Part shown: one piece after another, positions 51,602 to 60,384 of the stretch
Numbering within the stretch: position 1 is the stretch's first letter
How the letters are laid out: each line of letters opens with the position of its first letter
NCBI RefSeq assembly: GCF_000423205.1
Contig: NZ_AUHN01000004.1
Coordinates: 62,001 to 126,000, forward strand
Direction: 5' to 3'
From: Jonesia quinghaiensis DSM 15701
GTDB taxonomy: Bacteria > Actinomycetota > Actinomycetes > Actinomycetales > Cellulomonadaceae
Length of the DNA stretch: 64,000 bases
The notes under the pieces: generated by a model
The model's input: only the letters and a program-made list of their open reading frames with translations
Database searches by the model: none
Told to the model about the DNA's origin: nothing
Position numbers and translations under genes: made by a program

Positions 51602-52573
51602 TCACACAAGCCGGTCCAGGGTGAGCAGTGCTACGCCGAGCACTCCTGCGCGTTGGCCGAGTTCAGCGGTGACGATGTGGGGGACGTGGGTGACGCGTGT
51701 TTGTTCGGTGAGGTGGCGGCGTACGGCGTCGGTGAGAACCCGCCCGGCTTGGGATAGTCCCCCACCGATGATGATGCGGGTTGCCCCGACGGCTACGGTG
51801 ACGGTGAGTAGCCCGTGGGCAAGGTAGCGGGTTGCTGATTCCCAAATGTCGCGGGCGAGTTGGTCTGTGCCGAGGTTCGCGACGACGTCTCGTGAGGTTT
51901 TTGCGTGGTCGCCGTGTGGGTCGATGCCGAGGGCGCGGCTGTATTGGTGTCCGATGGCGCGGGCGGAGCAGTACAGTTCGAGGCATCCGCGTTGCCCGCA
52001 GGCGCATGGGGGGCCGTCGAGGTTGACGGGGAGGTGCCCTATTTCTCCGGCGGGTTGTTGGGTTCCGTCGGGGAAGGTCCCCCCGGTGATGAGGTGCCCG
52101 GCGGTGGTGATGGTTGCGGCGATGCCGGTGCCGAGGAAGATCGCGATGACGTCGTCGGCTCCGCGCCCTGCGCCGAGGCGTTGTTCGGCGGTGCCTGCTG
52201 CGGTGACGTCGTGGGTGAGGTACACGGGGATGCCGGTTGCTGCGTGTATTTCTGCGGCGATATTCCGGTTGACCCACCCGAGGTTGGATGCCATGCGCAC
52301 GATGCCCGCCTCGGTGTCGAGTACCCCTGGCACTCCTAGCCCGATGGCTGCGACGAGGGTGCGTTGGTCTGGGGGTAGGGCATCGAGGAGGTGGTGGCAC
52401 AGGGTGATGATGGTGGTGACTGCCCCGTCCCCGTCGTTGGTGGGGGTGGGCAGTGATGCTTGGGCTAGTGGTGCGGAGAAGGTGGCGTTGCCCCAGCGCA
52501 GGACTTCACCGCGGCTGTTTGTGCCGCCTATGTCGAGGGCTACCACAAGCGTGTCGGTTACAACCTCTGCCAT
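51602..52573 (-). CDS. ROK-family sugar kinase (glucose or N-acetylglucosamine kinase)
   Basis: This 323-aa cytoplasmic kinase has ATP-binding DIGGTNSRG (residues 14-22), GLGVPGVLD (about 78-86), the catalytic Asp in LTHDVTAAG (D122), FLGTGIAATI (147-156), ExGH (E177-H180) and the zinc site CACGQRGCLE (C190, C192, C197). It lacks a DNA-binding domain, unlike the ROK regulator at 56549. Within a NagB-containing operon it most likely phosphorylates N-acetylglucosamine or a related amino sugar, though glucose kinase activity is possible. It overlaps nagB by 16 nt and is the last gene of the operon. Confidence 0.88.
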   Translation of the reverse strand: MAEVVTDTLVVALDIGGTNSRGEVLRWGNATFSAPLAQASLPTPTNDGDGAVTTIITLCHHLLDALPPDQRTLVAAIGLGVPGVLDTEAGIVRMASNLGWVNRNIAAEIHAATGIPVYLTHDVTAAGTAEQRLGAGRGADDVIAIFLGTGIAATITTAGHLITGGTFPDGTQQPAGEIGHLPVNLDGPPCACGQRGCLELYCSARAIGHQYSRALGIDPHGDHAKTSRDVVANLGTDQLARDIWESATRYLAHGLLTVTVAVGATRIIIGGGLSQAGRVLTDAVRRHLTEQTRVTHVPHIVTAELGQRAGVLGVALLTLDRLV

Positions 52574-53340
52574 GACGGTTTCCGCTCGTAGGAGGTGCGG
52601 TAGTAGTCGGCGTGCTGCAGTTTCGCTGCTGCCGCCTCATCGATGAGGATAGTGGCCCGGTTGTGGAGTTGCAGGACGGACCCGGGGCAGGCGGCGGTCA
52701 GTGGCCCTTCAATCATGGCGGCTACGGCATCGGCTTTGGCTTGGCCGGTGGCGATGAGGACGACGTGGCGGGCTTCGAGGATGGTCCCTAACCCTTGGGT
52801 GAGTGCGTGGATGGGCACGTCGTTGAGGGTGTCGAAGAACCTGGCGTTGTCTTGGCGGGTTTGGTTGGTGAGGGTTTTGATGCGGGTGCGTGAGCGCAGT
52901 GATGAGCCGGGTTCGTTGAAGGCGATGTGGCCGTCTGTTCCGATCCCCAGGATTTGCACGTCGATGCCCCCGGCTGCGGTGATGTCTTGTTCGTAGCGTT
53001 CCCCTGCGGTGGTGATGCGGGTGAGGTCGCCGTCTGGTGAGTGGACGGCGGTGTCGGGGATGTCGATGTGTGTGGTGAGTTCTTCGCGGATGACCTGGTG
53101 GTAGGACTGGGGGTGGTCGGGGGGTAGGCCAACGTATTCGTCGAGGGTGAATGCGGTGGCGTGGGCGAAGCTGAGGTTGTCGGTGCGGTGCAGGCGGATC
53201 AGTTCAGCGTAGATGGGGAGCGGTGATGAGCCGGTTGCTAACCCGAGGACGGGGTGGGGTTCGGTGCGCAGGGTGTCGGTGATGACACTGGCTGCGAGGC
53301 GTGCGAGTTGTTCGGGTGATTCGTGAATGACGATTTCCAC
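52558..53340 (-). CDS. nagB: Glucosamine-6-phosphate deaminase
   Basis: This 260-aa cytoplasmic enzyme converts glucosamine 6-phosphate to fructose 6-phosphate and ammonia. LGLATGSSPLPIYAELIRLH (about 32-51) is the phosphate loop. FTLDEYVGLP (about 64-73) carries the catalytic Asp. GIGTDGHIAFNEPGSS (about 132-147) includes the catalytic His and Glu. The length matches NagB, with no C-terminal allosteric extension. It lies 28 nt behind a permease gene and overlaps the ROK kinase gene, linking amino-sugar import to glycolysis. Confidence 0.93.
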   Translation of the reverse strand: MEIVIHESPEQLARLAASVITDTLRTEPHPVLGLATGSSPLPIYAELIRLHRTDNLSFAHATAFTLDEYVGLPPDHPQSYHQVIREELTTHIDIPDTAVHSPDGDLTRITTAGERYEQDITAAGGIDVQILGIGTDGHIAFNEPGSSLRSRTRIKTLTNQTRQDNARFFDTLNDVPIHALTQGLGTILEARHVVLIATGQAKADAVAAMIEGPLTAACPGSVLQLHNRATILIDEAAAAKLQHADYYRTSYERKPSWQRL

Positions 53341-53368
53341 GGGTGGTGGCCTTTCGTGCTTTTGGGGG

Positions 53369-54184
53369 CTAGCCCTTGACTGCGCCGGACACCAAACCTG
53401 ATGTCATGCGGCCTTGGACGAGCATGAAGAAGATGATGACGGGCAGGGCGACGAGCACGGACCCTGCCATAACTCCTGGCCAGTCGGTGGCTTGGTTGGA
53501 TTGGATGGCTAGTCCGCGCAACCACAGGGGCAGGGTTTTGGTGGAGGGGTTCATGATGACGGTGGCGAGGGTGAATTCGTTCCAGGCTTGGAGGAACGCG
53601 TATACCCCTGAGGCGACGAGCCCTGGTGCCAGCAGTGGGAAGGTGATGCGGAAGAACGCTGAGGTTCGGGAGCATCCGTCGATCATGGCGGCTTGTTCGA
53701 GGTCGGCGGGGATGCCGTCAACGAATCCGCGGAGCATCCACACGGTGAAGGGCAGGACAGCTGCGACGTAGAGCAGTGAGAGACCTGCGACGGAGTTGAG
53801 GAGCCCCCAGCCTTGGAGCATTTTGTATTGGGAAATGAACAGGGCCTCGGCGGGGATCATTTGCACAATCAAAATGGTGAGGATGAACCCTTTGCGCCCG
53901 GCGAATCGGAACCGTGACACCGCGAGCGCTGCGAGGAACGCGAAGATCAGTGCCACGACCACAACGAGGAGGGTGACGCGCAGTGACAGGAACAGGGAGT
54001 TCATGAAACTGGGGGTCAGGACGCGGCTGAAGGCGGAGAAGTCGCCTCCGAAGGGCACGAATGTGGGTGTGGTGCTGCGTGATTGGGATGCGGGCAGGAA
54101 AGCGGTGTTGACCATCCAGTAGACGGGGAAGATCCACAGCAACGCCAGGATGATGCCGAGGGTGTTGGCGAGGCGCTTACTCAT
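53369..54184 (-). CDS. CUT1 sugar ABC transporter permease (MalG-type), amino-sugar operon
   Basis: This 271-aa inner-membrane protein has six TM helices. EAA loop: EQAAMIDGCSRTSAFFRITF (about 177-196). The C-terminus GRMTSGLVSGAVKG is typical. ATG 54184 overlaps the stop of the partner permease (ATGA) with AGGAGG 6 nt upstream. The frame is open to 54922, but that part is Arg/His/Pro-rich antisense-like junk in another frame of the partner gene and is rejected. No ATPase gene is in the operon. Second permease of an N-acetylglucosamine/chitobiose-type importer (DasC or NgcG-like by position). Confidence 0.9.
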   Translation of the reverse strand: MSKRLANTLGIILALLWIFPVYWMVNTAFLPASQSRSTTPTFVPFGGDFSAFSRVLTPSFMNSLFLSLRVTLLVVVVALIFAFLAALAVSRFRFAGRKGFILTILIVQMIPAEALFISQYKMLQGWGLLNSVAGLSLLYVAAVLPFTVWMLRGFVDGIPADLEQAAMIDGCSRTSAFFRITFPLLAPGLVASGVYAFLQAWNEFTLATVIMNPSTKTLPLWLRGLAIQSNQATDWPGVMAGSVLVALPVIIFFMLVQGRMTSGLVSGAVKG

Positions 54185-55173
54185 GCGTCTGCCTCCTTGA
54201 ACAGTGAGCGCACATACCCTGAGGTAATGACGAGGGTGAGGATGAGGACGAAGAGTGCCACCGCGGAGGCGAGGCCGTAGTCGGATTGGGAGATGCCGAG
54301 GCGGTAGATGAATGTGCCGAGTAGGTCTGTTTTGGAGGCGAGGCCACCGGCGCCTTGCAGGTAGAAAATTTGGGTGAAGACGCGCAGGTCCCAAATGATT
54401 TGGAGGACGGTGACGACGGAGAGTACGGGCATGATGGTGGGGAGCACGATGTGCCGGAAGCGTTGCCACCCGCCTGCGCCGTCGAGGGCGGCAGCTTCGA
54501 GGACTTCTTCGCTGACTTGGGTCAGGGCGGAGTACACGGAGAACACCACGAAGGGCACGGACATCCATACCACGATGACGGTCGCGACGAAGAAGAAGGA
54601 TAGCGGGTTGGTGAGCCAGGAGTGGCCAGTGTAGTCCAACCCGAGTTGGGTGAGGAGCCAGTTGATGACCCCGTATTCGGAGTTGAATAACCATTCCCAC
54701 ACGGTCATCGCTGCGATGACGGGCATTGCCCAGGCGAACAGCAGTGAGGTGGATAGTGCGATGCGCACACCTGTGGAGAGTTTTGTCATTAGGGTGGCGA
54801 GCGCGGTGCCAATGACCATGGTCAGTGATGCGTTGACGAAGCAGAACGCGATGGATCGGGCGATGACGGTCCAGATCGCCGGGTCGGTGAGTAGGGTGCG
54901 GTAGTTGGCGAACCCCACCCATTCTGGCGGTGCGGTGCCAAGTTGTTGTGCTAGCCCAAACCCTTGGAAGGACATGATGATTTGGCGGCCTAGGGGGTAG
55001 GCCAACGCTAAGATCAGGGCGATGATGACGGGTAGGAGCAGCAGGTAGGGGCCGATGCTGCGGCGGGTTGCCCTGGTGGGTAGGTCCTCGATCCGGTGTC
55101 CAAGGTGGACAGGGTATGGCGCTCGAGGGGGCGCTGCCGGGGGCACGACTGAGTCGCTGGCCACGTTCGGCAT
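54181..55173 (-). CDS. CUT1 sugar ABC transporter permease (MalF-type), amino-sugar operon
   Basis: This 330-aa permease has an N-terminal disordered stretch (to about 38), six TM helices, the EAA loop EEVLEAAALDGAGGWQRFRH (about 217-236) and LDYTGHSWLTNPLSFFFV typical of the family. The start lies 80 nt after the binding-protein stop, behind a hairpin at 55209-55235. It works with the permease encoded at 53369-54184; the energy must come from an ATPase encoded elsewhere. Confidence 0.9.
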   Translation of the reverse strand: MPNVASDSVVPPAAPPRAPYPVHLGHRIEDLPTRATRRSIGPYLLLLPVIIALILALAYPLGRQIIMSFQGFGLAQQLGTAPPEWVGFANYRTLLTDPAIWTVIARSIAFCFVNASLTMVIGTALATLMTKLSTGVRIALSTSLLFAWAMPVIAAMTVWEWLFNSEYGVINWLLTQLGLDYTGHSWLTNPLSFFFVATVIVVWMSVPFVVFSVYSALTQVSEEVLEAAALDGAGGWQRFRHIVLPTIMPVLSVVTVLQIIWDLRVFTQIFYLQGAGGLASKTDLLGTFIYRLGISQSDYGLASAVALFVLILTLVITSGYVRSLFKEADA

Positions 55174-55208
55174 GGTTCCTCCTGTGACAAGGGCCGCCGG
55201 GCGGGCCG

Positions 55209-55235
55209 GGGTACGGGGAGGTCAGTCCCCGACCC
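55209..55235 (-). terminator. Intercistronic hairpin after the binding-protein gene
   Basis: GGGT-CGGGGA (minus strand, from 55235) pairs with TCCCCG-TA-CCC (to 55209), an about 10-bp helix with a 2-nt bulge and a 6-nt loop. As at 11528-11559, it separates the binding-protein gene from its permeases and may bias expression. Confidence 0.5.
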
Positions 55236-55253
55236 GCGCGGCGGGAGTGTGGG

Positions 55254-56480
55254 CTAGTTCAGAGCGCTGGTGATGATCTCGTCGTATTTAGCGGCGATTT
55301 CTGCGACGTCGCCTCCGTTGGCGATTTCGAAGAACATCTCTTCCATTGTTTTGGTTTCTTCGAACGCAGCCCATTGTGGTGATGCTGGGGTGATTTTGCC
55401 GTCTGCTGCTGCGGCAGCGGAGGCTTCTTTCACGGGGTCTCCGGCAGCGAGGTCAGCGTGCTGCGGGTAGATGGTGGTCAGGCCAGCTTCTGCGAGGATC
55501 AGTTGGTAGTCCTCGGAGAGCATGAGTTTCATGACTTGTTGGGCACCGGTTTGGTTGTCTGATGCTGCTGAAATACCGATGTTTGACCCGCCAAGGAACA
55601 CGGGTGCTGCCCCGCCTTCAGCGCCGGGTAGGGCAAATGCGGACCATTGGTCGAGTTCGATGAGTCCGGCAGCCCACCCTGGGGCGATGAACATGGATGC
55701 GCGGCCTTCGTTGAAGGGCACCCAGGTGTCAGCGTCGGTGGCGTCTTTGGGGGCTTGAGTTCCGGTTTGGTAGAGCTCTTGCACGGCTTCCAGTCCGGCA
55801 AGGGACTCTGGGGAGGAGAGTTGCCCAACCCATTGGTCACCGTCATAGGTGGCGATGTTGCCGCCGTAGGCGAAGAGCCAGGAGATGGCGTTACGCCAGT
55901 CTTGACCACCAAGGTAGAACCCGGAGTGTCCGTCTTTGTTGAGTGAGGCTGCTAGTTCGGTGAGGTCCTCGAGTGTTTCGGGGGCTTCGTCAACGTCAGC
56001 GGCGTCGTAGAACACAACGCGAGAACCGGCGTAGTAGGGCGCAGCGTACAGGGTGTCTTCAACGGACCCGCCTTCCACCATGCCTTGCAGGGCGAGGCTG
56101 TCGCCGCCGAGCTCGTCCCATAGTGGTGTGATGTCAGCGAACCCGCCAGCGTGGGTGAACGCTTGGACTTGGGTGTTGCCCAGTTCCACAATGTCTGGGG
56201 TTTGGGAGGTGTCTCCCAGTGTTGTGGTGACTCGGGATAGCAGGTCTCCCCAGCCGATGCGTTCCACAGTGACGTCGATGTCGTATTGGGCTTTCGCTTC
56301 GGTTTTGAGCCAGGTGACGGCTGGTTCTGGGGTGTCTGTTTCACCGGCTAACCAGACGGTGATTTCCCCGCCTTGTTCGCTGCCGGTTGCGTCGGGTTCT
56401 TCGGTGGTGCTTTCGCTGGAGCAGGCGGTTAATGCCAGGGTTGAGGCTAGTGCGAGTGCAGCCATGCGGGAGAACTTCAT
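55254..56480 (-). CDS. Sugar-binding lipoprotein of the amino-sugar ABC transporter
   Basis: This 408-aa solute-binding protein has a signal sequence with lipobox LALTAC (Cys 20), a Ser/Thr/Glu linker and a cluster 1 sugar-binding fold: EITVWLAGETDTPEP (about 39-53), DLLSRVTTTLGDTSQTPDIV (about 81-100) and ARASMFIAPGWAAGL (about 258-272). Position between the ROK regulator and NagB suggests N-acetylglucosamine or chito-oligosaccharides as ligand (inference). AGGA stands about 9 nt before the ATG. Probably co-transcribed with the ROK gene 68 nt upstream. Confidence 0.88.
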   Translation of the reverse strand: MKFSRMAALALASTLALTACSSESTTEEPDATGSEQGGEITVWLAGETDTPEPAVTWLKTEAKAQYDIDVTVERIGWGDLLSRVTTTLGDTSQTPDIVELGNTQVQAFTHAGGFADITPLWDELGGDSLALQGMVEGGSVEDTLYAAPYYAGSRVVFYDAADVDEAPETLEDLTELAASLNKDGHSGFYLGGQDWRNAISWLFAYGGNIATYDGDQWVGQLSSPESLAGLEAVQELYQTGTQAPKDATDADTWVPFNEGRASMFIAPGWAAGLIELDQWSAFALPGAEGGAAPVFLGGSNIGISAASDNQTGAQQVMKLMLSEDYQLILAEAGLTTIYPQHADLAAGDPVKEASAAAAADGKITPASPQWAAFEETKTMEEMFFEIANGGDVAEIAAKYDEIITSALN

Positions 56481-56548
56481 GGGTGGTGTCCTTTCAGGTC
56501 GCGTGGTGAAGGACTGTCACGTGGGTGGGAATCGTGAAGTGTTGCAGG

Positions 56549-57706
56549 TTATGACAGTCCGAGTTCACCGGCTAAGACGTGGGCTGCGGCGCCGTGGATG
56601 ACACCGTCATGCCCGAGGGCAGATAGCCGAATCACAACGTCACGGTCCATGAAGTGGCTCGTGGTGGCGTGGACGGCTTCTTGTGTTGCGGTGAGGAATT
56701 CCTGGGTGAGGAGGTCCTCGGGGCCGAGCAGGGCAACATCAAAGATCCCTAGTGCTTGGGTCACTGGGGCGATGATGCGGCCTAGTTGTTGCCCTGCGGT
56801 AGTGAGTTCGCGGGCCACCTGGTCAGGTGCGCATCCTTCGATGCGGGCCCTGAGTTTCGGGGCCGCGAGGTACGCCTCGAGGCATCCGGTGCGGCCACAG
56901 GAGCACGGCACGTTGTCATCACTGATGCGCACGTGGCCGATTTCCCCTGCGGTGCCTTCCGGCCCGCGCAGCAGGTGGGAGTCGCACAGAATCCCCGCAC
57001 CCACACCATGCCCGATTTGCACGAGCATGAGGCCGGTGGCGTCCCCCGCCCCGAAGGTACTTTCCGCGAGGACAGCGGTGTCAGCGTCGTTGGCTACGTA
57101 CGCGGGAACACCTAACTCACGGTGGAGTACCTCAGCAAGGTTGAGGTCTCGCCAACCAAGGTTTGGTGCGTTGCGCACCACCCCTTCGGCGCTGACGATA
57201 CCGGGGGTCCCCACCCCTAAACCGACCACGGGAGAGGTGGTTGAGGTGATGAGTTTTTTGGCGAGGGTGATGACCTTGGCTAGGGCATCGTCGCCTTTGT
57301 GCTCATCAAGGGTGAGAGCTTCGCGGTGGATGATGTCTCCACTCAGTGTGGTTACTGCCCCTCGGAACTCGGTTTCTCTGGACAGGTCGAGGCACACAAT
57401 GGCGTGTGACTCGTAGTCCACAGTGACGAGTGTGGCTGGTTTACCCACTCGTGTTCCGGGGCGGGTGCCAACCTCGCGAACGAGGCTGCGGTCGAGGAGG
57501 TCAGTGACCACGTCGGAGACGGTGACACGGGTGAGCCCGGTGGCGCGGGCAAGGTCTGCCCGGCTTTTGGGGTCCGATTTGTACAGGTGGGTGAGCAGCA
57601 GGGTGCGGTGCAGGTGCCGCACATCTGCTGGGAGAACTTTGGTTGATTCCGCGCCGGTGCGGGTTTGTGTTGCTCGCCGCCCTGTACTTGTCGTGATCCG
57701 TGCCAT
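56549..57706 (-). CDS. ROK-family transcriptional repressor
   Basis: This is a 385-aa protein. N-terminal winged HTH at about 30-80: HRTLLLTHLYKSDPKSRADL, ARATGLTRVTVSDVVTDLLD. It is followed by a ROK domain with GVGTPGIVS, NDADTAVLAESTFG, GHVRISDDN and the zinc motif CSCGRTGCLEAY. Family members such as NagC and XylR bind DNA until the cognate sugar binds the ROK domain. It is first in the operon that carries the importer, nagB and kinase. A perfect inverted repeat at 57709-57729 begins 2 nt upstream of its start codon, covering its own promoter. Confidence 0.9.
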   Translation of the reverse strand: MARITTSTGRRATQTRTGAESTKVLPADVRHLHRTLLLTHLYKSDPKSRADLARATGLTRVTVSDVVTDLLDRSLVREVGTRPGTRVGKPATLVTVDYESHAIVCLDLSRETEFRGAVTTLSGDIIHREALTLDEHKGDDALAKVITLAKKLITSTTSPVVGLGVGTPGIVSAEGVVRNAPNLGWRDLNLAEVLHRELGVPAYVANDADTAVLAESTFGAGDATGLMLVQIGHGVGAGILCDSHLLRGPEGTAGEIGHVRISDDNVPCSCGRTGCLEAYLAAPKLRARIEGCAPDQVARELTTAGQQLGRIIAPVTQALGIFDVALLGPEDLLTQEFLTATQEAVHATTSHFMDRDVVIRLSALGHDGVIHGAAAHVLAGELGLS

Positions 57707-57708
57707 AA

Positions 57709-57729
57709 AGTAAGTACACCTTACTTACT
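57709..57729. promoter_or_regulatory. Operator between the ROK repressor and hexosaminidase genes
   Basis: AGTAAGTA (57709-57716) and TACTTACT (57722-57729) are perfect inverted arms with a 5-nt centre (CACCT). It is AT-rich in an otherwise GC-rich region, and lies in the 88-nt divergent gap. Likely bound by the ROK protein and able to control both directions. No second copy was noticed in the window. Confidence 0.75.
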
Positions 57730-57794
57730 AATTAACGTCAAGGCCGCTCCACACCAGATTGCGTTACGGTTTCATCACGACCAAGGAGGCAACG

Positions 57795-59282
57795 ATGCCC
57801 ACCCACATCATCCCCACACCCCAACACCTCACCAGCGACAACACCCCCCTGCCACCACTCACACCAGCCGAACACGCCGCGCTCGCTGAGTGCCTCAACG
57901 GGTGGGCGCCACACGCCGCCACCCACCTCCTCACCACCTACACCCCCTCCCCCACCACGGCCGCAACAGGTCATGCTGATGGGACAGTTACGGGCATCGG
58001 GCACACGGCACCCGCCGCGCCGCTTCGCACAGTCAGCGCAACCCATGACCGTTCCCTCCCCGCTGAGAGTTTTGAGCTCACCGCAACACGGGAGCGCATC
58101 GACCTGACTGCCGCTGACCCAGCTGGCGCCTTTTACGGCGTGAACGCCCTGATCCAGGCGTTACGCACCCCCGGCGCGGAAGGTTTCACAGCACGCAGCG
58201 CACCCACCTACCCCACACGCGGGGTGATGCTTGACGTAGCGCGGCACTTTTTCGGTGTGGACACCATCACCAGTGTTATTGATGTGGCCAGCGCCTACGG
58301 GCTGAACCGCCTGCACCTGCACCTGAGCGACGACCAGGGGTGGCGCATCGAAATTGACGGGCACCCGGCGCTCACGGAACGGGCATCCGCTAACGATGTG
58401 GATGGCGGGGCGGGCGGGTACCTCACCCTCGCGGATTACGAGGCGATCCAACGATACGCCGCCGCGCACGCCATGACCGTTGTGCCGGAGATTGACCTGC
58501 CAGGCCACACACACGCCCTGCAAGTCGCCTACCCTCAGGTGTCACCGGATGGGAAACCGCGTGAACCCTATGCGGGGATTGATGTGGGGTTCTCGTGGGT
58601 GAACCTGACCGCCGACGCCACGTGGGAACTCCTTGATGACATTGTGGGCAGCTTGGCGCGCACCACCCACGGCGAATACTTGCATGTGGGCGGGGATGAG
58701 GTGAAGCAGGTTTCCCGCCCCGAGTATGAACAGTTCATGGGCAGGCTCGGTGAACTGGTCGCGGCGCACGGCAAAAAACTTGTGGTGTGGCAAGAGGCGG
58801 CAGGCTCCCCCCTGCCTGAGGGAACCCAGGTGCAGTATTGGACGCACGAATTCAACCAAGACAACCTGGCGCACCTTGCTCACACTGCTGAACACACCGG
58901 TGTTGAGGTGATTGCGTCACCGGCTTACCACACCTACCTTGACCTGAAACCGGTCCCTGACTTTCCGTTGGGGTTAACGTGGGCGGGGCTTGTACCGTTG
59001 CGGGCCGCGTACGAGTGGACGCCCGCCGCGGCGATGCCGGTTATCCCCAGCCACTTAATCACAGGTGTGGAGACGTGCCTGTGGACAGAAACAATCCGCA
59101 CCCCACATGACATCATGACGATGCTCCTACCGCGCCTACCCGCAGTCGCAAGCGTCGCATGGGGGGCACCCGTGGACTACCCCAGTTTCGTGACCAGCAT
59201 CGCCACCCACCAACACACCTGGTGGCACCCCAACGGCTGGGCCCACTACGCCGACCCCGACGTTCCCTGGGTGCAGCGTTAA
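57795..59282 (+). CDS. Beta-N-acetylhexosaminidase, GH20
   Basis: This 495-aa glycoside hydrolase releases terminal N-acetylhexosamine by substrate-assisted catalysis. A small N-terminal GH20b-like domain covers about 1-135. The TIM barrel begins at RGVMLDVARHFFGVD (about 141-155) with NRLHLHLSDDQGWRIEI next. The catalytic pair lies in HVGGDE (297-302; D301 and E302). Aromatic residues of the substrate pocket (VQYWTHEF, LWTETI) are present. No signal peptide, so it works in the cytoplasm on imported chito-oligosaccharides. AAGGAGG stands 6 nt before ATG 57795; the longer 57759 start is rejected. Its 3' end overlaps the convergent gene by 4 nt. Confidence 0.92.
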   Translation: MPTHIIPTPQHLTSDNTPLPPLTPAEHAALAECLNGWAPHAATHLLTTYTPSPTTAATGHADGTVTGIGHTAPAAPLRTVSATHDRSLPAESFELTATRERIDLTAADPAGAFYGVNALIQALRTPGAEGFTARSAPTYPTRGVMLDVARHFFGVDTITSVIDVASAYGLNRLHLHLSDDQGWRIEIDGHPALTERASANDVDGGAGGYLTLADYEAIQRYAAAHAMTVVPEIDLPGHTHALQVAYPQVSPDGKPREPYAGIDVGFSWVNLTADATWELLDDIVGSLARTTHGEYLHVGGDEVKQVSRPEYEQFMGRLGELVAAHGKKLVVWQEAAGSPLPEGTQVQYWTHEFNQDNLAHLAHTAEHTGVEVIASPAYHTYLDLKPVPDFPLGLTWAGLVPLRAAYEWTPAAAMPVIPSHLITGVETCLWTETIRTPHDIMTMLLPRLPAVASVAWGAPVDYPSFVTSIATHQHTWWHPNGWAHYADPDVPWVQR

Positions 59283-59815
59283 TCACTGAGGGCTTGACGC
59301 TGGCGGCGTAGGGGGCGCTGGGGGCATATGGGGCGTTGGGGATGCTGCGTGTTTGGTTTGTACCCTTTGATGCGTTGTGGTGCCACGGCGTGAATGTCTT
59401 CAACCAATTGGTTGAGGTGCTTCCTTGGCATGAACGCGAAATCTAAGGTGCGATATTCACCGTTGCTGCGCTTCAATCGGATAGTCAGGACTCGGATCTT
59501 TTTTGGCCCGTCACCGATGAGGACCCACCCGCCGTCCCAACGTTCCTCAGTCAACGATGAAATGTTTGATACCGGAACACGATGCCGCTTGAACCACACG
59601 CGGTACTCCAGTGTGTGATCGTGGAGAATCAGCATGACACTCAGCGCGTTTGCGAAGTGGACTAAACAAAAGACAGTCGCGGCACCACCAATCACTGAGA
59701 AGAGGACATCTTCAGCGGAAATGGCTACGACGGTGCCACCGGTTGTTGAGGCTCCCACTACGGTCCACCACGGCACAGTCCAGCGTTTCGAATACGCGGC
59801 CCAGTTTCTTACCAT
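59279..59815 (-). CDS. Unknown membrane protein with PH-like cytoplasmic part (paralogue A)
   Basis: This 178-aa protein has two TM helices (residues about 15-32 and 36-60), then a beta-rich soluble part (YRVWFKRHRVPVSNISSLTE, RWDGGWVLIGDGPKKIRVLT). It ends in an Arg/Pro-rich tail (QRPICPQRPLRRQRQ). It is homologous to the product of the gene at 61765-62253: shared NWAxYSxR at the N-terminus, WDG...GPxKxRVxT in the middle and FMPRxxxxxLVxxI near the end. The layout resembles bacterial PH-domain membrane proteins. Overlaps the upstream gene by 7 nt. Function is unknown. Confidence 0.65.
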   Translation of the reverse strand: MVRNWAAYSKRWTVPWWTVVGASTTGGTVVAISAEDVLFSVIGGAATVFCLVHFANALSVMLILHDHTLEYRVWFKRHRVPVSNISSLTEERWDGGWVLIGDGPKKIRVLTIRLKRSNGEYRTLDFAFMPRKHLNQLVEDIHAVAPQRIKGYKPNTQHPQRPICPQRPLRRQRQALSD

Positions 59816-60384
59816 GTGTGAGTCGCTGCCCCCTCGGTCCTGTCTCTTACACGAACCTCCACTTGTTCTGCCCAGAACCGATAGATCATCAGGTTCGTGG
59901 AGAACTCAACATTTTTCTGCCAATCAGGATTCGGCTCAATATCGAGATGATATGAACCAAAAACGAACCGAACAAACTCGATATTTGGGGGCACGGGCAG
60001 CGGCGTTTCGTCTGCATCCGGCACGGCCACAAGGTTCCGGATTCCCGAGAACTGAAAGTCTATGATGTCGCCGGATTCGCACTCTCGAAAGGCGATACGG
60101 AAAACGCTTTTCTCGAACAACCATGAATATTCAATGAGTTTAGCGTCGTTGTAAAGATCAATCCTCCCTCGGCCTGTGATGTCCACCGAGATGAAATCAG
60201 AGGGATCTTCACGAACCTCAAACCCTTTGAGTGTTATTTCTTCCACTCGCCGAGTGGCCCGGTTCCCTGCAGTTGCCCCACCCTCAGTGAGTGCTTTGGT
60301 TGCGCGGCCCGATCTCATCTGCTCTCCATCCTCGTTGAGTACAGCAAACTGTGGTTGAGTTACGGTCACCAGAGGTACCACCAC
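59809..60384 (-). CDS. Unknown soluble protein
   Basis: This is a 191-aa protein with no TM segment or signal, predicted mixed alpha/beta, with acidic patches (ECESGDIIDFQFSG, VPDADETPLPVP). I recognise no family. It begins with GTG GTG; AGGAG is 3 nt before the first and 6 nt before the second (60381), which may be the real start. It overlaps the upstream gene by 19 nt and the downstream gene by 7 nt, so the three (60905 to 59279) form one translationally coupled operon. Base composition is more AT-rich than the core genes to the left. Confidence 0.6.
   Translation of the reverse strand: MVVPLVTVTQPQFAVLNEDGEQMRSGRATKALTEGGATAGNRATRRVEEITLKGFEVREDPSDFISVDITGRGRIDLYNDAKLIEYSWLFEKSVFRIAFRECESGDIIDFQFSGIRNLVAVPDADETPLPVPPNIEFVRFVFGSYHLDIEPNPDWQKNVEFSTNLMIYRFWAEQVEVRVRDRTEGAATHTW

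Noticed and set aside
53369-54922. A 517-codon reading for the second amino-sugar permease
   Set aside because: The first 246 codons are Arg/His/Pro-rich and lie in another frame of the partner permease gene; the ATG at 54184 overlaps that gene's stop and has AGGAGG at the right distance.
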